Assembly: GCF_000091045.1 (NCBI RefSeq)
Contig: NC_006670.1
Location: forward strand, 895,001-959,000
Origin: Cryptococcus deneoformans JEC21
Lineage: Eukaryota > Basidiomycota > Tremellomycetes > Tremellales > Cryptococcaceae
Reading direction: 5' to 3'
DNA length: 64,000 bases
Below are positions 11,527 through 23,738 of the stretch, piece by piece. A model generated the notes under the pieces. It ran no database searches. It was not told the origin of the DNA and worked only from the letters and a program-made list of their open reading frames with translations. Made by a program: the position numbers and the translations under genes. Position 1 is the first letter of the stretch, and the number at the start of each line of letters is the position of its first letter.

Positions 11527-12124
11527 TTATCTCCTTTCCAGCCCCTCCCTCATAGGATTCGCGTCCAGCACTTCTCCAACATGGCGTTCACTGGACCTAT
11601 GGTCTCGACGAGGTGATTTCGAACGGGTTCGTGATCTCTCATACTTCCTGCGCGGCATATCATCCTCAAGATGATATCTAGGCCGCTCTTCTCTCCTGTC
11701 GCGGTACCTGTCCCTTTCTTTGCCGCGATCATTGCTGTATGGCAGCTCTCCTTGCCTTCTCTCGTCCTCTCTTTGCCTAAGCCGATGGTCACGCGCGTGG
11801 CGGTCACTAGTATAATCCCTTTCTCTGTTCTCTCGATCTTGGGACCGCCAGTCATCTTTGTCTCCCTCATCGTACCTATCGTGATGCCGACGAGCTCGGA
11901 TGCGCTCTTGCTCTCGCTCATAGTGACGAGGACTATCTTCATCATCATGGTGATGTCGTCTGGATTCTGAACGCCGATGTCTGTGCCTTTCTTTCTCTTC
12001 CCGCTTGATCTCTTTTTCTGCACGTTTGAGTGCCCGTTGTTCTCTTCTCAGTCTAAGACAGTGATTCAATTATTTATCACTTTCCTACTGAACAGAACAG
12101 AAAACCTACGCCTTTTCCCGTTTC

Positions 12125-12165
<41 letters not shown>

Positions 12166-12481
12166 ACTCTTTTTCACCGGTATATCATTAGCACCTGTCC
12201 CTTCGCCATCCGTATCTCGCTTGGGTACAGCGTATCCCAAAGCAGCCGCCAATGCATCGTCCTCTTGCTGTTTGATTCTTCGCACTTCCTCTGCGCGCTC
12301 TCGAGCGGCTTTCGCTGTATCGTCCTCGGAAATATCGCGATTGTACCAATGAATATCTTTATTTTTAGACCAGCGACCGACGGGAGCATTGATGGAGTGT
12401 CCGAGATAATTTTCTACGGACAAGTGAGTGATGGCTACGGGAGTGTTTGAAGAGGGCATACCTCGGTGCTTATCGTTTGCA

Positions 12482-12513
<32 letters not shown>

Positions 12514-12593
12514 ACGAGTGCCTGGAGACTGTCAGCATTTGGACGAATTACGGGCGCTGGGTACTGACCTCCTCTGGTGGGCCCGTCGTACAT
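11527..12593 (-). CDS. MMtag-domain protein (multiple myeloma tumour-associated protein 2-like)
   Basis: The N-terminus after splicing reads MYDGPTRGGQGDFRWSAVAN, then DKHRENYLGHSINAPVGRW and KNKDIHWYNRD, which match the MMtag domain (human C1orf35/MMTAG2: RGGQDQFNW, DKQRENYLGNS, APVGRWQKG). The first intron must end just before GACAAGGC at about 12511 to keep this frame. The rest is a highly charged R/E/D/H-rich region with SR-like repeats (HRHRRSESRRHHHDDED, SRTRSKSPRRD), typical of nuclear RNA-processing proteins. Function is poorly known; an mRNA-processing role is inferred from composition. It shares a 221-bp divergent promoter with VAC8. Confidence 0.85.
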
Positions 12594-12649
12594 GGTGTGT
12601 GATGAACTGGGATGATGCGCGGTGGAGAGAATGTGTATAGACAGAGGTG

Positions 12650-12680
<31 letters not shown>

Positions 12681-12814
12681 GGGATGTGACGCGCCGAGGT
12701 GTGCATCAACAACAACAGGTGAGAATGTCATGCACAGCTCAAGACACTCACACAGATCAGGACACCGCCTCTCTCCCCCCTCTCCCCACCAGCACTCCAA
12801 CACCGCAGACCACC
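12594..12814. promoter_or_regulatory. Divergent promoter between the MMtag gene and VAC8
   Basis: Only 221 bp separate the two start codons, which face away from each other, so the promoters must overlap. A pyrimidine-rich leader (CTCTCCCCCCTCTCCCC) precedes the VAC8 ATG. Confidence 0.6.
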
Positions 12815-12822
12815 ATGGGCAG

Positions 12823-12861
<39 letters not shown>

Positions 12862-12865
12862 TTAC

Positions 12866-12900
<35 letters not shown>

Positions 12901-12981
12901 CGCAGACCTCCTCCAGTACCTAGAAAGTCAGTACTGTATCCCCTTTACAGCCAAGATTGCTCCTCAACTGACGTGTCCCTA

Positions 12982-13013
<32 letters not shown>

Positions 13014-13077
13014 CGGCTCTCCTCTCGCAGCACTCACCACTTTGTCGTTCTCCGAGAACGTTGACCTCCAACGCTCG

Positions 13078-13127
<50 letters not shown>

Positions 13128-13149
13128 GAGAGATACCCTCGATCCCGTA

Positions 13150-13223
<74 letters not shown>

Positions 13224-13273
13224 TGGTGAGCGATGATGCGTTTTCGTATGCCGCGGATCGCCAGCTAATATGC

Positions 13274-13323
<50 letters not shown>

Positions 13324-13501
13324 GCTTATTCGACAAATGCTCAGCCCCAACGTGGAGGTGCAGTGCAATGCAGTTGGGTGCATCACCAACCTTGCCACCC
13401 ATGGTACGTTCTTGCTGACCGCCGTATCGTTCGTGTCTCATAACCAAGCTATAGACGAAAATAAGACTCAAATCGCCAAATCTGGTGCATTGGTGCCTTT
13501 G

Positions 13502-13533
<32 letters not shown>

Positions 13534-13630
13534 GCAGAGAAATGCCACTGGGGCGCTACTCAATATGACTCACTCCGGTACGCCTGCTTGTACCGCAGTG
13601 AGAATAATAATTAACTAGATTGAACTTCTT

Positions 13631-13663
<33 letters not shown>

Positions 13664-13664
13664 C

Positions 13665-13696
<32 letters not shown>

Positions 13697-13797
13697 GCCG
13701 GATACGGATGTCCAATATTACTGCACGACTGCTCTGAGTAACATTGCTGTCGACGGTAAGCTTAATCTAAACAACTGTACCCACAAAGCTAATTACT

Positions 13798-13833
<36 letters not shown>

Positions 13834-13834
13834 A

Positions 13835-13869
<35 letters not shown>

Positions 13870-13909
13870 TAGTCAGAGTTTGAAGGTTCAATGCCAAGCT
13901 GCTCTTGCT

Positions 13910-13949
<40 letters not shown>

Positions 13950-13991
13950 TAAACCGTATAGTTTACTGACTAATAGTAGGCAAATACCAAC

Positions 13992-14028
<37 letters not shown>

Positions 14029-14137
14029 TCGTCTTCTTCACTCTTCCTATCTTCCCCTCATTCTCTCCGCCGCTGCTTGTGTCCGTAACGTGTCTATCCA
14101 CCCTGCAAACGAATCTCCTATTATCGAGTCGGGCTTT

Positions 14138-14175
<38 letters not shown>

Positions 14176-14209
14176 TGAAGAAGTTCAATGTCATGCAATT
14201 TCAACTTTG

Positions 14210-14259
<50 letters not shown>

Positions 14260-14557
14260 CGGAGCGGTGGAAAAGATAAAGTCTTTGGTCTTGACTGTTC
14301 CGCTGGCAGTGCAAAGTGAGATGACAGCTTGCGTTGCCGTCTTGGCGTTGAGTGGTAAGTAGGAGCACTACAGCTGGACAATTTTCTAATCACATCACAG
14401 ACGATTTGAAACCGCAACTTCTGGAAATGGGAATCTGTGAAGTGCTTATCCCTTTGACTAATTCCCCTAGCGTTGAGGTACAAGGGAACAGCGCGGCAGC
14501 TTTGGGTAATCTCTCTTCCAAGGGTATGTTCACAAATCAATGGTCCCAGACGGTAGC

Positions 14558-14630
<73 letters not shown>

Positions 14631-14914
14631 TGCCTATCTCGTGAGATTCTTAAGTAGCGCGGATATCACCTTCCAACACATTGCTGTCTGGGTATGTGTA
14701 CCTGCTCATGTCTTCATATGGCCACACACTAATCCCTGAACGTCAGACCATCGTGCAATTATTGGAGGCTGAAGATGAGCAACTGACCAACAACATTCGA
14801 TCTTCGCCCATTTTGATATCTTCTATCCGTCAACTTGCCAAATCTCCTCCTCCTTCTCGTGCAGGCGGCGCCCCTCGCCACGATCCGAACGACCCTTCTG
14901 CTGGCTCATCGGAA

Positions 14915-14946
<32 letters not shown>

Positions 14947-14983
14947 AGGCGAAGGAGAGATTGTCAGCCTTGCTCGACGAATC

Positions 14984-15027
<44 letters not shown>

Positions 15028-15175
15028 GAGAGCGGGTCGAAACGTGCCTGTCGGTAGCCATGGACAAGCCCCAGGGCAAGGGCAAACCAGTCAGGTTGGA
15101 AGCATGGGATCGGAGCACGCGGCACTGAGGGCCAGTGTGCACCGGGCGCTAAGCGGTGGAGGCAGAGATAGGTAA
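12815..15175 (+). CDS. VAC8: Armadillo-repeat vacuolar protein 8
   Basis: Vacuole membrane scaffold used in vacuole inheritance, nucleus-vacuole contacts and autophagy. The N-terminus MGSALSSCC has Gly2 for myristoylation and two cysteines for palmitoylation, as in yeast VAC8. About ten exons then carry a run of armadillo repeats: [116 protein letters not shown]. An acidic C-terminal region ([18 protein letters not shown]) and a glycine-rich end follow the repeats. The C-terminal extension is longer than I recall for yeast VAC8. Stop TAA at 15173-15175. Confidence 0.95.
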
Positions 15176-15577
15176 TTGAGATCCGGGTAAACATGCAGTT
15201 TCCCGAGGAGATGAGATGTACTGAACGACGATTGTCATGCGTGGCAACAAAACACTTTGGAAAAAGACCGGAGTACCTAATGTATGTATAGCATAGTGTG
15301 ATACGTTTTCCTTTCGAATTTTCTATCATATCGCAATAGTTTTAAGTGATGACCGAGTTTTTTCAAAATGCATGCAGTTATTAATAATAATTCTTACTTC
15401 CGAGCGAGGGGATATCGTACTTGTACTGCCGCCTCCACCGGCCGCCCCGTTACTGACGTGCTTGCTATGCAGCTGGTGTTGTTATTGACGAACGACAGGC
15501 TTTGCGTGTGTTCTCCAGGGTAAAAACGATATTTTAGCTAGCAACAGAACATTCTTAGGCCAATAGTAGTCCTGTCC
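15176..15577. other. Intergenic region before the 5-alpha-reductase gene
   Basis: No gene is seen; it holds the VAC8 3' flank and the next promoter. Confidence 0.4.
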
Positions 15578-15607
15578 ATGCTTCCCCCAAAGAATTTCTT
15601 CCCCTCC

Positions 15608-15649
<42 letters not shown>

Positions 15650-15785
15650 TTTTTCGGCTTGATAGACGCGCCCTTTGGGCGCTTCAGCCGCAAGACTAGT
15701 AGATTAAACCTCAATGGTAAGTCATATTAAATCTTAACCATATCTTGGATCCATTTGACCATTACCGATTGCAAAGGGAACTTAT

Positions 15786-15826
<41 letters not shown>

Positions 15827-16015
15827 TCAGCACAGACTTGCTGGTATACTGTCTCCTGACAACGCCATTGAAAGCCTATAACCTTTTTGACGACAATCGT
15901 AAACAGCTCTCATCCTTCTTTGAATCGTCCCTCGAGAATACTCTCTGTAAGTCCTATCTACTATTGAGGACACAATTCCTTTGGGCTAACAATTATCAAG
16001 GGGCTGTATCTCGCG

Positions 16016-16047
<32 letters not shown>

Positions 16048-16785
16048 GATACTTTCACCAAAAAGGTCGCCCCTCCATATCACTGTTGTTCTTGCGGCCA
16101 TGTTGTTCAATCTTTTGTAAGATCCGTTTCGTGGGTATTTATTGGAGAAGCCATGTCAAATTAACAGAGGTGTAGGAATGGATATCTTTTAGCCGTTGGC
16201 TTGGCTTTCTACCCCCCAAAAGAGATCGGCTGGCAATTCGTTCTCGGTGTTGCTGGATGGGCAATAGGTTTTTTTGGGAATGTCTACCATGACGAAATGC
16301 TCAACGATCTCCGTAGACCGCCTACAAAAAGAATCGTGATGAGCCATCTTCCAGAAGATGACGCTTCCAAATTGGAAAGATACAAAGTGCCGAGAGGTGG
16401 GCTCTTTGAATGGGTCTCATTTCCGAATTACCTGTGTGAATGGTAAGCATCTGATCGTTCTCATTGCTGGATTTGCTTATGACTTGTGCAATACAGGCTT
16501 GAATGGACCTGCTGGTCTTTTGCCGCAAACCCATATCCATTCATCTCCGTTCCAGCCCTGCCCTACTTATTACGCGCCCCCGAATATAGGAATTCTCATA
16601 CGGTGCTGTCCATTATATCAAACTTTTACTGGCCCTCCTGGCTGCTCGCTCCAAGTTGGGCATTTGTGCTTGCGGAGGTGACATCTATGTTGCCAAGAGC
16701 AATGAGAGGACATGCTTGGTACAAGGAAAAGTTCGGTAACAAGTACCCGAAAAGTAGGAAAGCAGCTATTCCGGGCATACTTTAG
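15578..16785 (+). CDS. 3-oxo-5-alpha-steroid 4-dehydrogenase family protein
   Basis: NADPH-dependent steroid/enone reductase family (SRD5A1/DET2), an ER membrane protein. Splicing joins FGLIDAPFGRFSRKTS and LNLNGNLSWAIMELVS to PITFLTT, then GLYLAHYAHRAIISPL, MLFNLLNGYLLA, GWAIGFFGNVYHDEML, YKVPRGGLFEWVSFPNYLCEW and the C-terminal RGHAWYKEKFGNKYPKSRK, in family order. The last parts form the NADPH-binding 'PRGG.FE.VS.PNY' region. Introns include donor GTGGGT near 15811 ending at AAAG before CCTATAACC. The true steroid or lipid substrate in this yeast is not known. The convergent neighbour AAR2 ends only 69 bp away, so the 3' ends of the transcripts probably overlap. Confidence 0.9.
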
Positions 16786-16854
16786 GTGATTATTGATTGT
16801 GGGGGGAAAATGATTAGGACAAAGAGCTGTGAGCTTAATATGCATGTAATGAAG

Positions 16855-18187
16855 TTATATTTCAATGACTACTGGCGCGTATTCTCCTTCTTCGTCCTCA
16901 TCCTCTTCATCCACCCTATGGCTCAGTTCATCGATATCCCACTTCCACTTTTTCCACGCCGAATCGCGGAGAGCATTCCATAAAGATTTGAAAGATTGTC
17001 GTTCAAGTTCTGTCCAGGTTGTGCCCTCTTCGACCTCACCCCATATCGCAGATGCAAGGTTTTTGCGAAGGCTTTCAAGCTGATCAAGATAAAAGACATC
17101 CATTTCTGGAAGCTCTGTGTCAAATACTCCATCAGGCAGTGCTTCGATTTCTACTCGTAGAGTTTTGAGTAGTTCTTTATAAATTATTTTCATTCCTTCT
17201 CCCACATGGGCGTTAGGGTTTCGTTTAGGTGGGGAGAGGAAGGTAGATGGCGAAATAAGGAAGGATGAAGATTGACACAAAAGCGCCAGTATCCTTTGAT
17301 ACGCCAAAAGTGAAGAGTATGACGAGATTTGGAGGAAAAAAATGAATGACAGCTGAAGATGGCCCAAAAGTGCAGTTGGATCTAAATAAAACGTTAATGC
17401 TCGCCCGGTTTATATGCGCAAGTGTGACACCACACTCACTTCTATCAAGCTGTTCGTCAATCACGTTGCCCAATAGCCAGCTTTTATCTTTAGAGTACAC
17501 TGTCACTTCTTCTCCGACCGCCCCATCTCTCCAACTCTTTTTGAGACTGAATCTTACAAACATTAAGCTCTTTGTGAAACCAAAATTCTGGCTCCTCCGT
17601 TTTATTTCTTCTAGCTTCTCTCGCATATCTCTTGTCAAAGTGTCTTCCTCTTGATCGATGACTGGCATTAAGCCATCTACTTTACCATCAGGACCGATGA
17701 CAGACTGTAATATAGTAGGGGTAATGTGCGATGTGAGAGATTTCCACGCTTCAAATCTTTCGAACGGATAAGGCGCAAGTTCCTTGTCTAACGTTTTGAG
17801 ATTATCATCCGATATGACCGTACCATTTTCGGGAAGGCTGATATTCTCTGTATCCTTATCATAATGAACAGCATATCTTTCTTTCGCTGAAAAGTTGCGA
17901 ACGAACGCTTGGCGAATCGGAATGACAGAAGGCCCGGCTGTGGTGGATGAAGGTGGAGGAGACCAGGCGATGAAATGAAATCCTGGAGGAAGAAACTTGA
18001 TGCCTGAGAATTTCCGCACGGTATGAAACCTATACGTCATAGATCAACATAAAATTCCCAAGAAGGTTATATGAAAGACCTACGTTCCGTCTATACCAAA
18101 TTCACTGCCTTCTGGCAGATCAGTGATGATGAGAAAGCCACCAGCCTCCCATAATGCTTGCGCTTGTTCTGCGCTGAGCTGGTCCAT
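16855..18187 (-). CDS. AAR2: AAR2-family U5 snRNP assembly factor
   Basis: AAR2 binds PRP8 during U5 snRNP maturation. The N-terminus MDQLSAEQAQALWEAGGF then LIITDLPEGSEFGIDGT, followed by FSGIKFLPPGFHFIAWS, is the family signature ('P.G.EFGID....GVKMIPPG.H...'). The middle carries LAPYPFERFEAWKSLTSHIT, and the C-terminal domain has LLGDLQLSFIFFL and SYSSLLAYQRILALLC. The protein ends in an acidic tail (DEEDEDEEGEYAPVVIEI). At least four exons. The product is needed to process the many introns seen in this window. Confidence 0.9.
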
Positions 18188-18558
18188 TGGTGTGGCGTTT
18201 CAACCGTTTTGCACTAGTTCTTAATACTTTTAGCCTAATAGAGAAAGCGAAAAATAGAGTGATATGGGTAACTTGAAACAATGAAGAAACAACGAAAAAT
18301 AAAGGACGGCGAGGCGACGAAATCCGGAGAAAACCAGTGACTGCGACTTGGTGCTGCTGCAATAGAGTCTTATCTTATCTCTCTGACAGATGTCAAACTG
18401 CCATAGGAATCCGTGACATATTCTGTAATGCATGGCTTATCCTTTCTTTTCAAGGGAAGATGAAAACGGGGCCCATCAATGGGATACATCTCGGCACAAA
18501 TTGTACAGTACATTGATAATTCTACTATGATATGGATTGCAGTGTGTTGTCATGATGT

Positions 18559-19304
18559 TCAGGTTTTCTTCGACTCCTGCTTATCTTTCGCATTCAGTTC
18601 TACCTTCCCGTTGGCCTCGTCTTCACTCTCGCTTTCACTACTACTGCTCTCCGTACCATCAACATCGTCATCGCCATCGCTGTCGCTATCCGCTTCTTCA
18701 TCAACGTCCTCTTGTTGACGTGTCAGCGATGCTGGAGGCTGTGTGGCGATAACAGGTCCCATGTCTCCTTTCGGATTTTCGGGGGCATCAAAGACTCCCA
18801 ATCCCAGATCCTGTGTCGTCTGTCAGTGGATTCTGCACCTAATCCCTTGTAGGGATACTTAAGCATACCATGGAGATGTACTGGCCGCTTTGTCCCTTTT
18901 CTATATCGACCGAGTCTGGGTTCTCTCGAGCCTGAGCCAAGAGGGCGTCGTTGGATGCTTGGAACTGGGGAAGGAAAGCTCGAACTCTAGAGATCACTGG
19001 ATAGGCCAGGAAAATGGGTCAATCATATGATGCTCTCGTTGCCAACGGAGTGAAGCAGATCAACTCACCATCACTTTCAGGGACACCATGCGGCCGGCTA
19101 GGCAAAGGATTTAAAGGGTTCATGGGTGTACTTTCTTGAGATCGGTTTGAAGTAGAGGTTATGGTTTGAAGGAGCTGGCCTGCCAGTTATCCGAGGTAAG
19201 TATGCTGGCCCGACCCCACTCTGAAACACGATACCTAATCGAGCTTCTCGATCTTGAGGGGATTCAACATCGAGTTTTTCTCTTTTGGGGCTGTTCGACG
19301 ACAT
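18559..19304 (-). CDS. NOPCHAP1-like nucleolar protein chaperone
   Basis: A small acidic protein. After the first splice (intron from about 19237 to 19183) it reads REARLGQLLQTITSTSN, then SRPHGVPESDVISRVRAFLP, QFQASNDALLAQAREN, DSVDIEKGQSGQYISMDLGLGVFD. This parallels human NOPCHAP1/C12orf45 ('QTFLPQMARANEKL', 'FNIENIDG...VIQMDVALFE'). The last exon is a D/E/S-rich tail ending in KQESKKT. The human relative links NOP58 to the R2TP complex in box C/D snoRNP assembly; that role here is by homology only. About 200 residues, three exons. Confidence 0.8.
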
Positions 19305-19564
19305 GACGTTGTAATTATGCTGTAAATTTTCCGTGTGTACGTTTGCTCTTGCGGGATTGGGGGCAAATTAGGATACAGCTTGCAATGCTAAGATGAAGAC
19401 AACAAGAAAGTGAACATGCAAATCTTCGGAAATGAGACTTCGAGGGTGAACTGCCTCCACTTTTGATATTTGGTGCGGTACCCCACTTTTATCTTACCTT
19501 CAGCTTGCTATATAATTTATCTCTACGTTCGTCCAGCATTATATGATCCCAGGATAGTGCTTAT
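19305..19564. promoter_or_regulatory. Divergent promoter between NOPCHAP1-like and JmjC genes
   Basis: A 260-bp gap separates start codons that point away from each other. TATA-like ATATAATTT lies near 19510 on the side of the JmjC gene. Confidence 0.5.
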
Positions 19565-20515
19565 ATGGGAATGACGCGTCCATTAATACGCCAAGCCAAA
19601 TCGCTCGCTTCTTTTACTCCAACAAATCTTCAAAGCCATCTGTCCAACCACCCCGTGCTACCCTTACATTTGCCTTCTCTTACTTCTGCCTGGCCGGCAT
19701 TGACCAACTGGAAGTTGGAAAATGGATTACAGCGGCTGAGAGAGAAAATAGGAGAAGGTAGAGTAGCTGAAATCGAACTAGGAAAAAAGGGACGGAGCTA
19801 CTTGCATAAGGAATGGCAACAGATACATATGCCTTTTGGTTTGTTTTCTACACTTGGGTGCGTTGATGACTCTGACGATGATTGCAGGCCTATTTCTAGA
19901 TGCTTTCATATTCAATCTTATACCATCTTCGTCTCCTGCAGAACTACCAACAGCATATCTCGCCCAATCTGATTTGCTGGATTCCACGCCTCAATTATTA
20001 GACGATGTACCTGCCTTAACTCACTTTTATCAGGGTAAAGAGAAAAGCTTGTATAGGCGGACGATATGGATTGGCCCCAATGGTAGCTTTACCCCATTCC
20101 ACAAAGATCCTTATGTAGGAATTTACTCGCAAAGTGGGTTACTTCTAACTACTCATCTAGCCGAGGCTGAGTTGAATTTCTTTTAGTCGTGGGCAGAAAA
20201 ACATTCCACTTGTTACCACCTGATGCGTTCCCCTACCTGGATCTATCTCCTATCCCTCGACATGCCAATACATCCCAAATACCTGTCCCAGTCTCCCGGA
20301 TAATATCTGGCGTATCGCCGAATGAGGACGTGCAGGATCTTCCTCAAGGGACGATGCAGAAGTGCAAAGAACAGCTTGAAAAAGCATTTTCCATACCGGG
20401 CGCATGTCAGGTCAACGTAGCCGCTGGTGACAGTGTGTTGATACCTGAAGGATGGTGGCATGCCGCTGAAGGTGTAGATGGACCTGGGGTTGGGGTCAAT
20501 GCCTGGTTCAGATAG
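19565..20515 (+). CDS. JmjC/cupin_8-domain oxygenase
   Basis: Fe(II)/2-oxoglutarate oxygenase of the JMJD5/cupin_8 group. Three exons joined by two introns (about 19834-19889 and the GTGGGT intron ending at 20187) give about 280 residues. The iron-binding triad is visible: His and Asp in FTPFHKDPYVGIYSQ, and His in PEGWWHAAEG. Between them lie GRKTFHLLPPDAFPYL, the usual region after the second strand, and a spacer. Upstream, HMPFGLFLDAF leads into the fold. Members hydroxylate proteins or tRNA; the substrate cannot be inferred here. The convergent neighbour is SDHC, 216 bp away. Confidence 0.82.
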
Positions 20516-20731
20516 CGAATGCAGTGTATTGTCCATGCTATTGAGAGTAATATGGTAATAAACATGCCTCTCATACGACACAAGGCCATGAAATTGATCC
20601 CTTGCATCCATATCGTAAAAAATACAGCGGCACAGCAAAATGCAATCGTGCCGTCTCTCAAACACCCATCTCCTTCACCCCAATAACAACCTTGCAACCC
20701 TAATCCTGATCGCAAGCCATATACACCGAAA

Positions 20732-21545
20732 TTAAATGAAGAAAGCGAGGTAGAGAGAAGAGAGGACAGTGGCACCGAGGACAGCGTAACCTGTTCGGTA
20801 GACACCCTTAATGGTAAGAGCTACAAATTGCATTAGTTCACATTTCAACGATTTTTCACGCCATCATGACCATCTCAATCGAAACTTTGCCGCTCTCGGT
20901 GTCTCATCCAAGAGAGTAAGAAAAAAACTCACCTTTTCCGATGTCCCAGTTCAAATGCCTCAAACCATTGTAGCAGTGAAAGGTAAAGGGAAGGGCGATG
21001 ATGAACTTGGCGCTTCCCTTGAACCATCCAGGCAAGTCGTGCACGAGTTGAATGAGGTGGGCAGAGTCGATGACAGGGACAAGGGGGTGAAGTAGGTAGG
21101 CCATGGCGGAAAGGTAAAGGGCACCTCCAAAAGCGACACCGGTGATACGATGCAAACTGGAGAGATACCATGTGAGCTATGGACATATGTCAGCGATGTG
21201 AAATAAGATATGGCAGAGCAGGTCTATACAAACCTGAGGCTGGTAGATGGCCAAGTGAGGAGACGTAGGTCGGTGCTGCCTTTGGGAGTTAAGAAGGGCA
21301 ATGCTCTCAGCGGCAGTCACGGACTCGGTGGAGGCGAGTCTGTTTATGGTCAGCACCTTTCGCATTGCTCCTCTATAGTAAACTTGTTGGTACACACCGT
21401 CGCTGGGCGAGCATGAGACCAGGAGTTGTCCGGAGGATTGAGGCTGGGAGAAGTCAGTTGATCATCGGTGTTTTGCGGCGCTGTGGATGTACGCACGCTT
21501 GTGGACTGCCCTGGCGAGGGAGTTGCGGAGGATGGAAGTGGACAT
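20732..21545 (-). CDS. SDH3: Succinate dehydrogenase cytochrome b subunit (SDHC)
   Basis: Membrane anchor of complex II in the inner mitochondrial membrane. The start MSTSILRNSLARAVHK gives a typical presequence, and splicing restores ...LMLAQRRLASTES. The mature part reads LLNSQRQHRPTSPHLAIYQPQ, LTWYLSSLHRITGVAFG with the quinone-site Ser and Arg, FTFHCYNGLRHLNWDIGK with the haem-ligand His, and the last helix GYAVLGATVLSSLYLAFFI. Stop TAA at 20732-20734. Five exons. Three membrane helices are visible, as in the family. Confidence 0.95.
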
Positions 21546-22053
21546 TGGGGGCGAGTAGGCAAAGATGGAAAGAAGCACAGATGAGTTGACGTTGAGAGGC
21601 AGACGAAGATGCAGAGAATCGAAGATAATCCACCGAATCCCATTCGTCCAATACCCGGCGCCAATTATCAGGCTCATCCCACTTTCTTCCTCCGACTTCT
21701 TCCGATGCCTGTCCGATGCCCATATTATTCCCGGCATCTACATATTACTTTATCTACTTGCTATATGCATGCTCTATGTATATGTCTCTTCATGTATCCC
21801 ACGTCCCACACACCTCGCACCCACCTTCCCGTACATCTCCAACACCTACTAATCTCATCTTATTCTGGACCGCCTCTACCAGCCCGTCCTCCAATTCCAT
21901 CTCTCGCAACTGACGGCCGATGTCTTCGCGAATATCGTCAAGGTTGCCAGATATATTGACAAATGTGAATATGGGGGAATGAACAGAATTAGGATCGCTA
22001 GTATCACACAGCTCAGGTCAGCCTTGGAGATTATTTAGCCAAGTCTACTCAAC
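21546..22053. other. Gap between SDH3 and the F-box-like gene
   Basis: No gene is supported; it contains the SDH3 promoter and the 3' flank of the F-box-like gene. Confidence 0.35.
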
Positions 22054-22926
22054 TCACACAAAGTGCCTTGCCCGTCTTTCTCCAAAATACTTTTTGCAGA
22101 AGTTCACGATGGACCAATGGTGATCCTCCCAACATGTATATGTACCTTTTATCTGATGAGGCTTAAGATACATGGTCACCTGTTCCGCATGGATACCAGA
22201 TGGTTTATCCAGTAGGATGAGATCGCTAGGGTACCCTTGATGGAGTACGAGCGATTTCACTCTTGTTTCAAGGTATCCTGCTATTCTGCCGTAGGTATCG
22301 AGAGAGTTTGGTGATAGATGGAAACACAATGAAGGGTTATCTGGCCATGCACTGCCAAGAGTATCTAGTATCGCACCCCAGGAAAGTCCATCCCGACAGA
22401 CTTTGGGGAGAGATGAAGGCCCAAAACTAATTCGCCGTAGTTGTGGGAAAAGAATGTTGTATGGTCCACATGGATCTTGTGTTGCTATCTCTGATGTAGA
22501 TATGCTTTTTTGATAGCGTTTTAGCTCCATGACGGCTTCAGAAGTTGCTATAATCGATTCTGCATCATCGAATCGCATTGCTTTGACGTTACCGAACAGC
22601 TCGAGTTTTTGCAGCATAGTCTTTCTCGGTTGAGAAACGGTAGTATGGTTGCTTTGGTCTTGATCTTCGATGCTGCGGACGAAAAAGCACCTTTCTTTGT
22701 TTTCTTCCAAGTCAAACCCCTTGAAAAACGAGGCCGCTGCAGAAGAGGACAGTTCCACCCTTTCATATAACCCCGATTCGCACTCGGCCAAGATAAATCG
22801 GCAAGTGCAGAGCAAATTGATGAGCTCCGGGATTGAACTTATTTGCTTGAGCATATGAATGATTTGCAGTTGAATCTCAGGAGGAAGGCGGGCAATGCTG
22901 GTGGCAGGTCGTGAAGAACTGGTCAT
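22054..22926 (-). CDS. F-box-like hypothetical protein
   Basis: A single long frame of 290 codons. The N-terminus IARLPPEIQLQIIHMLKQIS with LINLLCTCRFILAECESGLYERVEL has the F-box spacing (LP.E....I...L, then ...C+.....LY..+.L) that is common in large families of Cryptococcus proteins. No leucine-rich or WD repeats are recognisable after it. The end may not be exact: GTGAGT overlaps the last codons at 22054-22060, so a further small exon is possible. If the F-box is real it would bind SKP1; the target is unknown. Confidence 0.7.
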   Translation of the reverse strand: MTSSSRPATSIARLPPEIQLQIIHMLKQISSIPELINLLCTCRFILAECESGLYERVELSSSAAASFFKGFDLEENKERCFFVRSIEDQDQSNHTTVSQPRKTMLQKLELFGNVKAMRFDDAESIIATSEAVMELKRYQKSISTSEIATQDPCGPYNILFPQLRRISFGPSSLPKVCRDGLSWGAILDTLGSAWPDNPSLCFHLSPNSLDTYGRIAGYLETRVKSLVLHQGYPSDLILLDKPSGIHAEQVTMYLKPHQIKGTYTCWEDHHWSIVNFCKKYFGERRARHFV

Positions 22927-23738
22927 TGTGTGTGGTGATTATGTTTCTTAAGACTGGAACCGGGCGTTGCCTGAAAGAATGAGGATACTAATGATCGAAG
23001 TTATAGGCTCTTGTCTCGCTATAGTCAAGGGGGAAGCATTAATAATTACTGACATTCACAAAAGACGCCAAAAGGCGCCAAGACTCACAACAAGAAGCTT
23101 TGTTTGGCCGGTTTTCAAACGGCGAGTTCCTTCCAGAACAGATGGGATCGGATATTCGGATTATTTGTGTAATGACTGTGGAGTAATGAGATAGTTTGCG
23201 GGAGCGTAGGGGATGGTGTAGAAAAAGAGAGTAAAAGTCATAAGAGAGCAAAGGAAGATCAGAAAATCAGCAGAGACTGACCGGAACTTATCGCATCGAA
23301 AAAAGCCCTCTTATCAGATAACGAGTCTCGGCCCATTAAATTCGCATTTAATTTCATATTTACAACTTTTTACTCGTAATAAACTATATTTACTTTTATT
23401 TAATTACTAATCGCTATTAAATACTTTCAAATTTGATACTCATAATTTGAAATGACAGGCGTGATTTTTTATTGCCGGTGCGGTCATCATCAGCAGCAGC
23501 GGCGGCGGCGGCGGCGGCGGCGGGGTTTATTTATTTACTAGTGACGATCGGGCGATGCCCAGATAATGACTTACTCACGCGAGCCAACGGTCCACGTTCT
23601 AGCAACTTGGATACCCGTGCGCAGACCAAGGAAAACGAAAGAAGAGTCTTGATTGGGGACATTGAAAAGTCTAAAGGCATCTATACTGTGCATCATGTAC
23701 TGTACATTATTGGAATAACCCCTTACAACAGCAGAATA
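22927..23738. other. Gene-free, AT-rich gap with a CGG repeat
   Basis: No gene is seen. About 23336-23450 is strongly AT-rich (runs of ATTTAATTTC and TTTATTTAATTAC) and is followed by a GC triplet repeat. Confidence 0.4.
23490..23523. repeat. CAG/CGG trinucleotide microsatellite
   Basis: Three CAG units run into about eight CGG units and end in GGGG. It lies between an AT-rich tract and the PWWP gene, so it is not coding. Confidence 0.85.
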
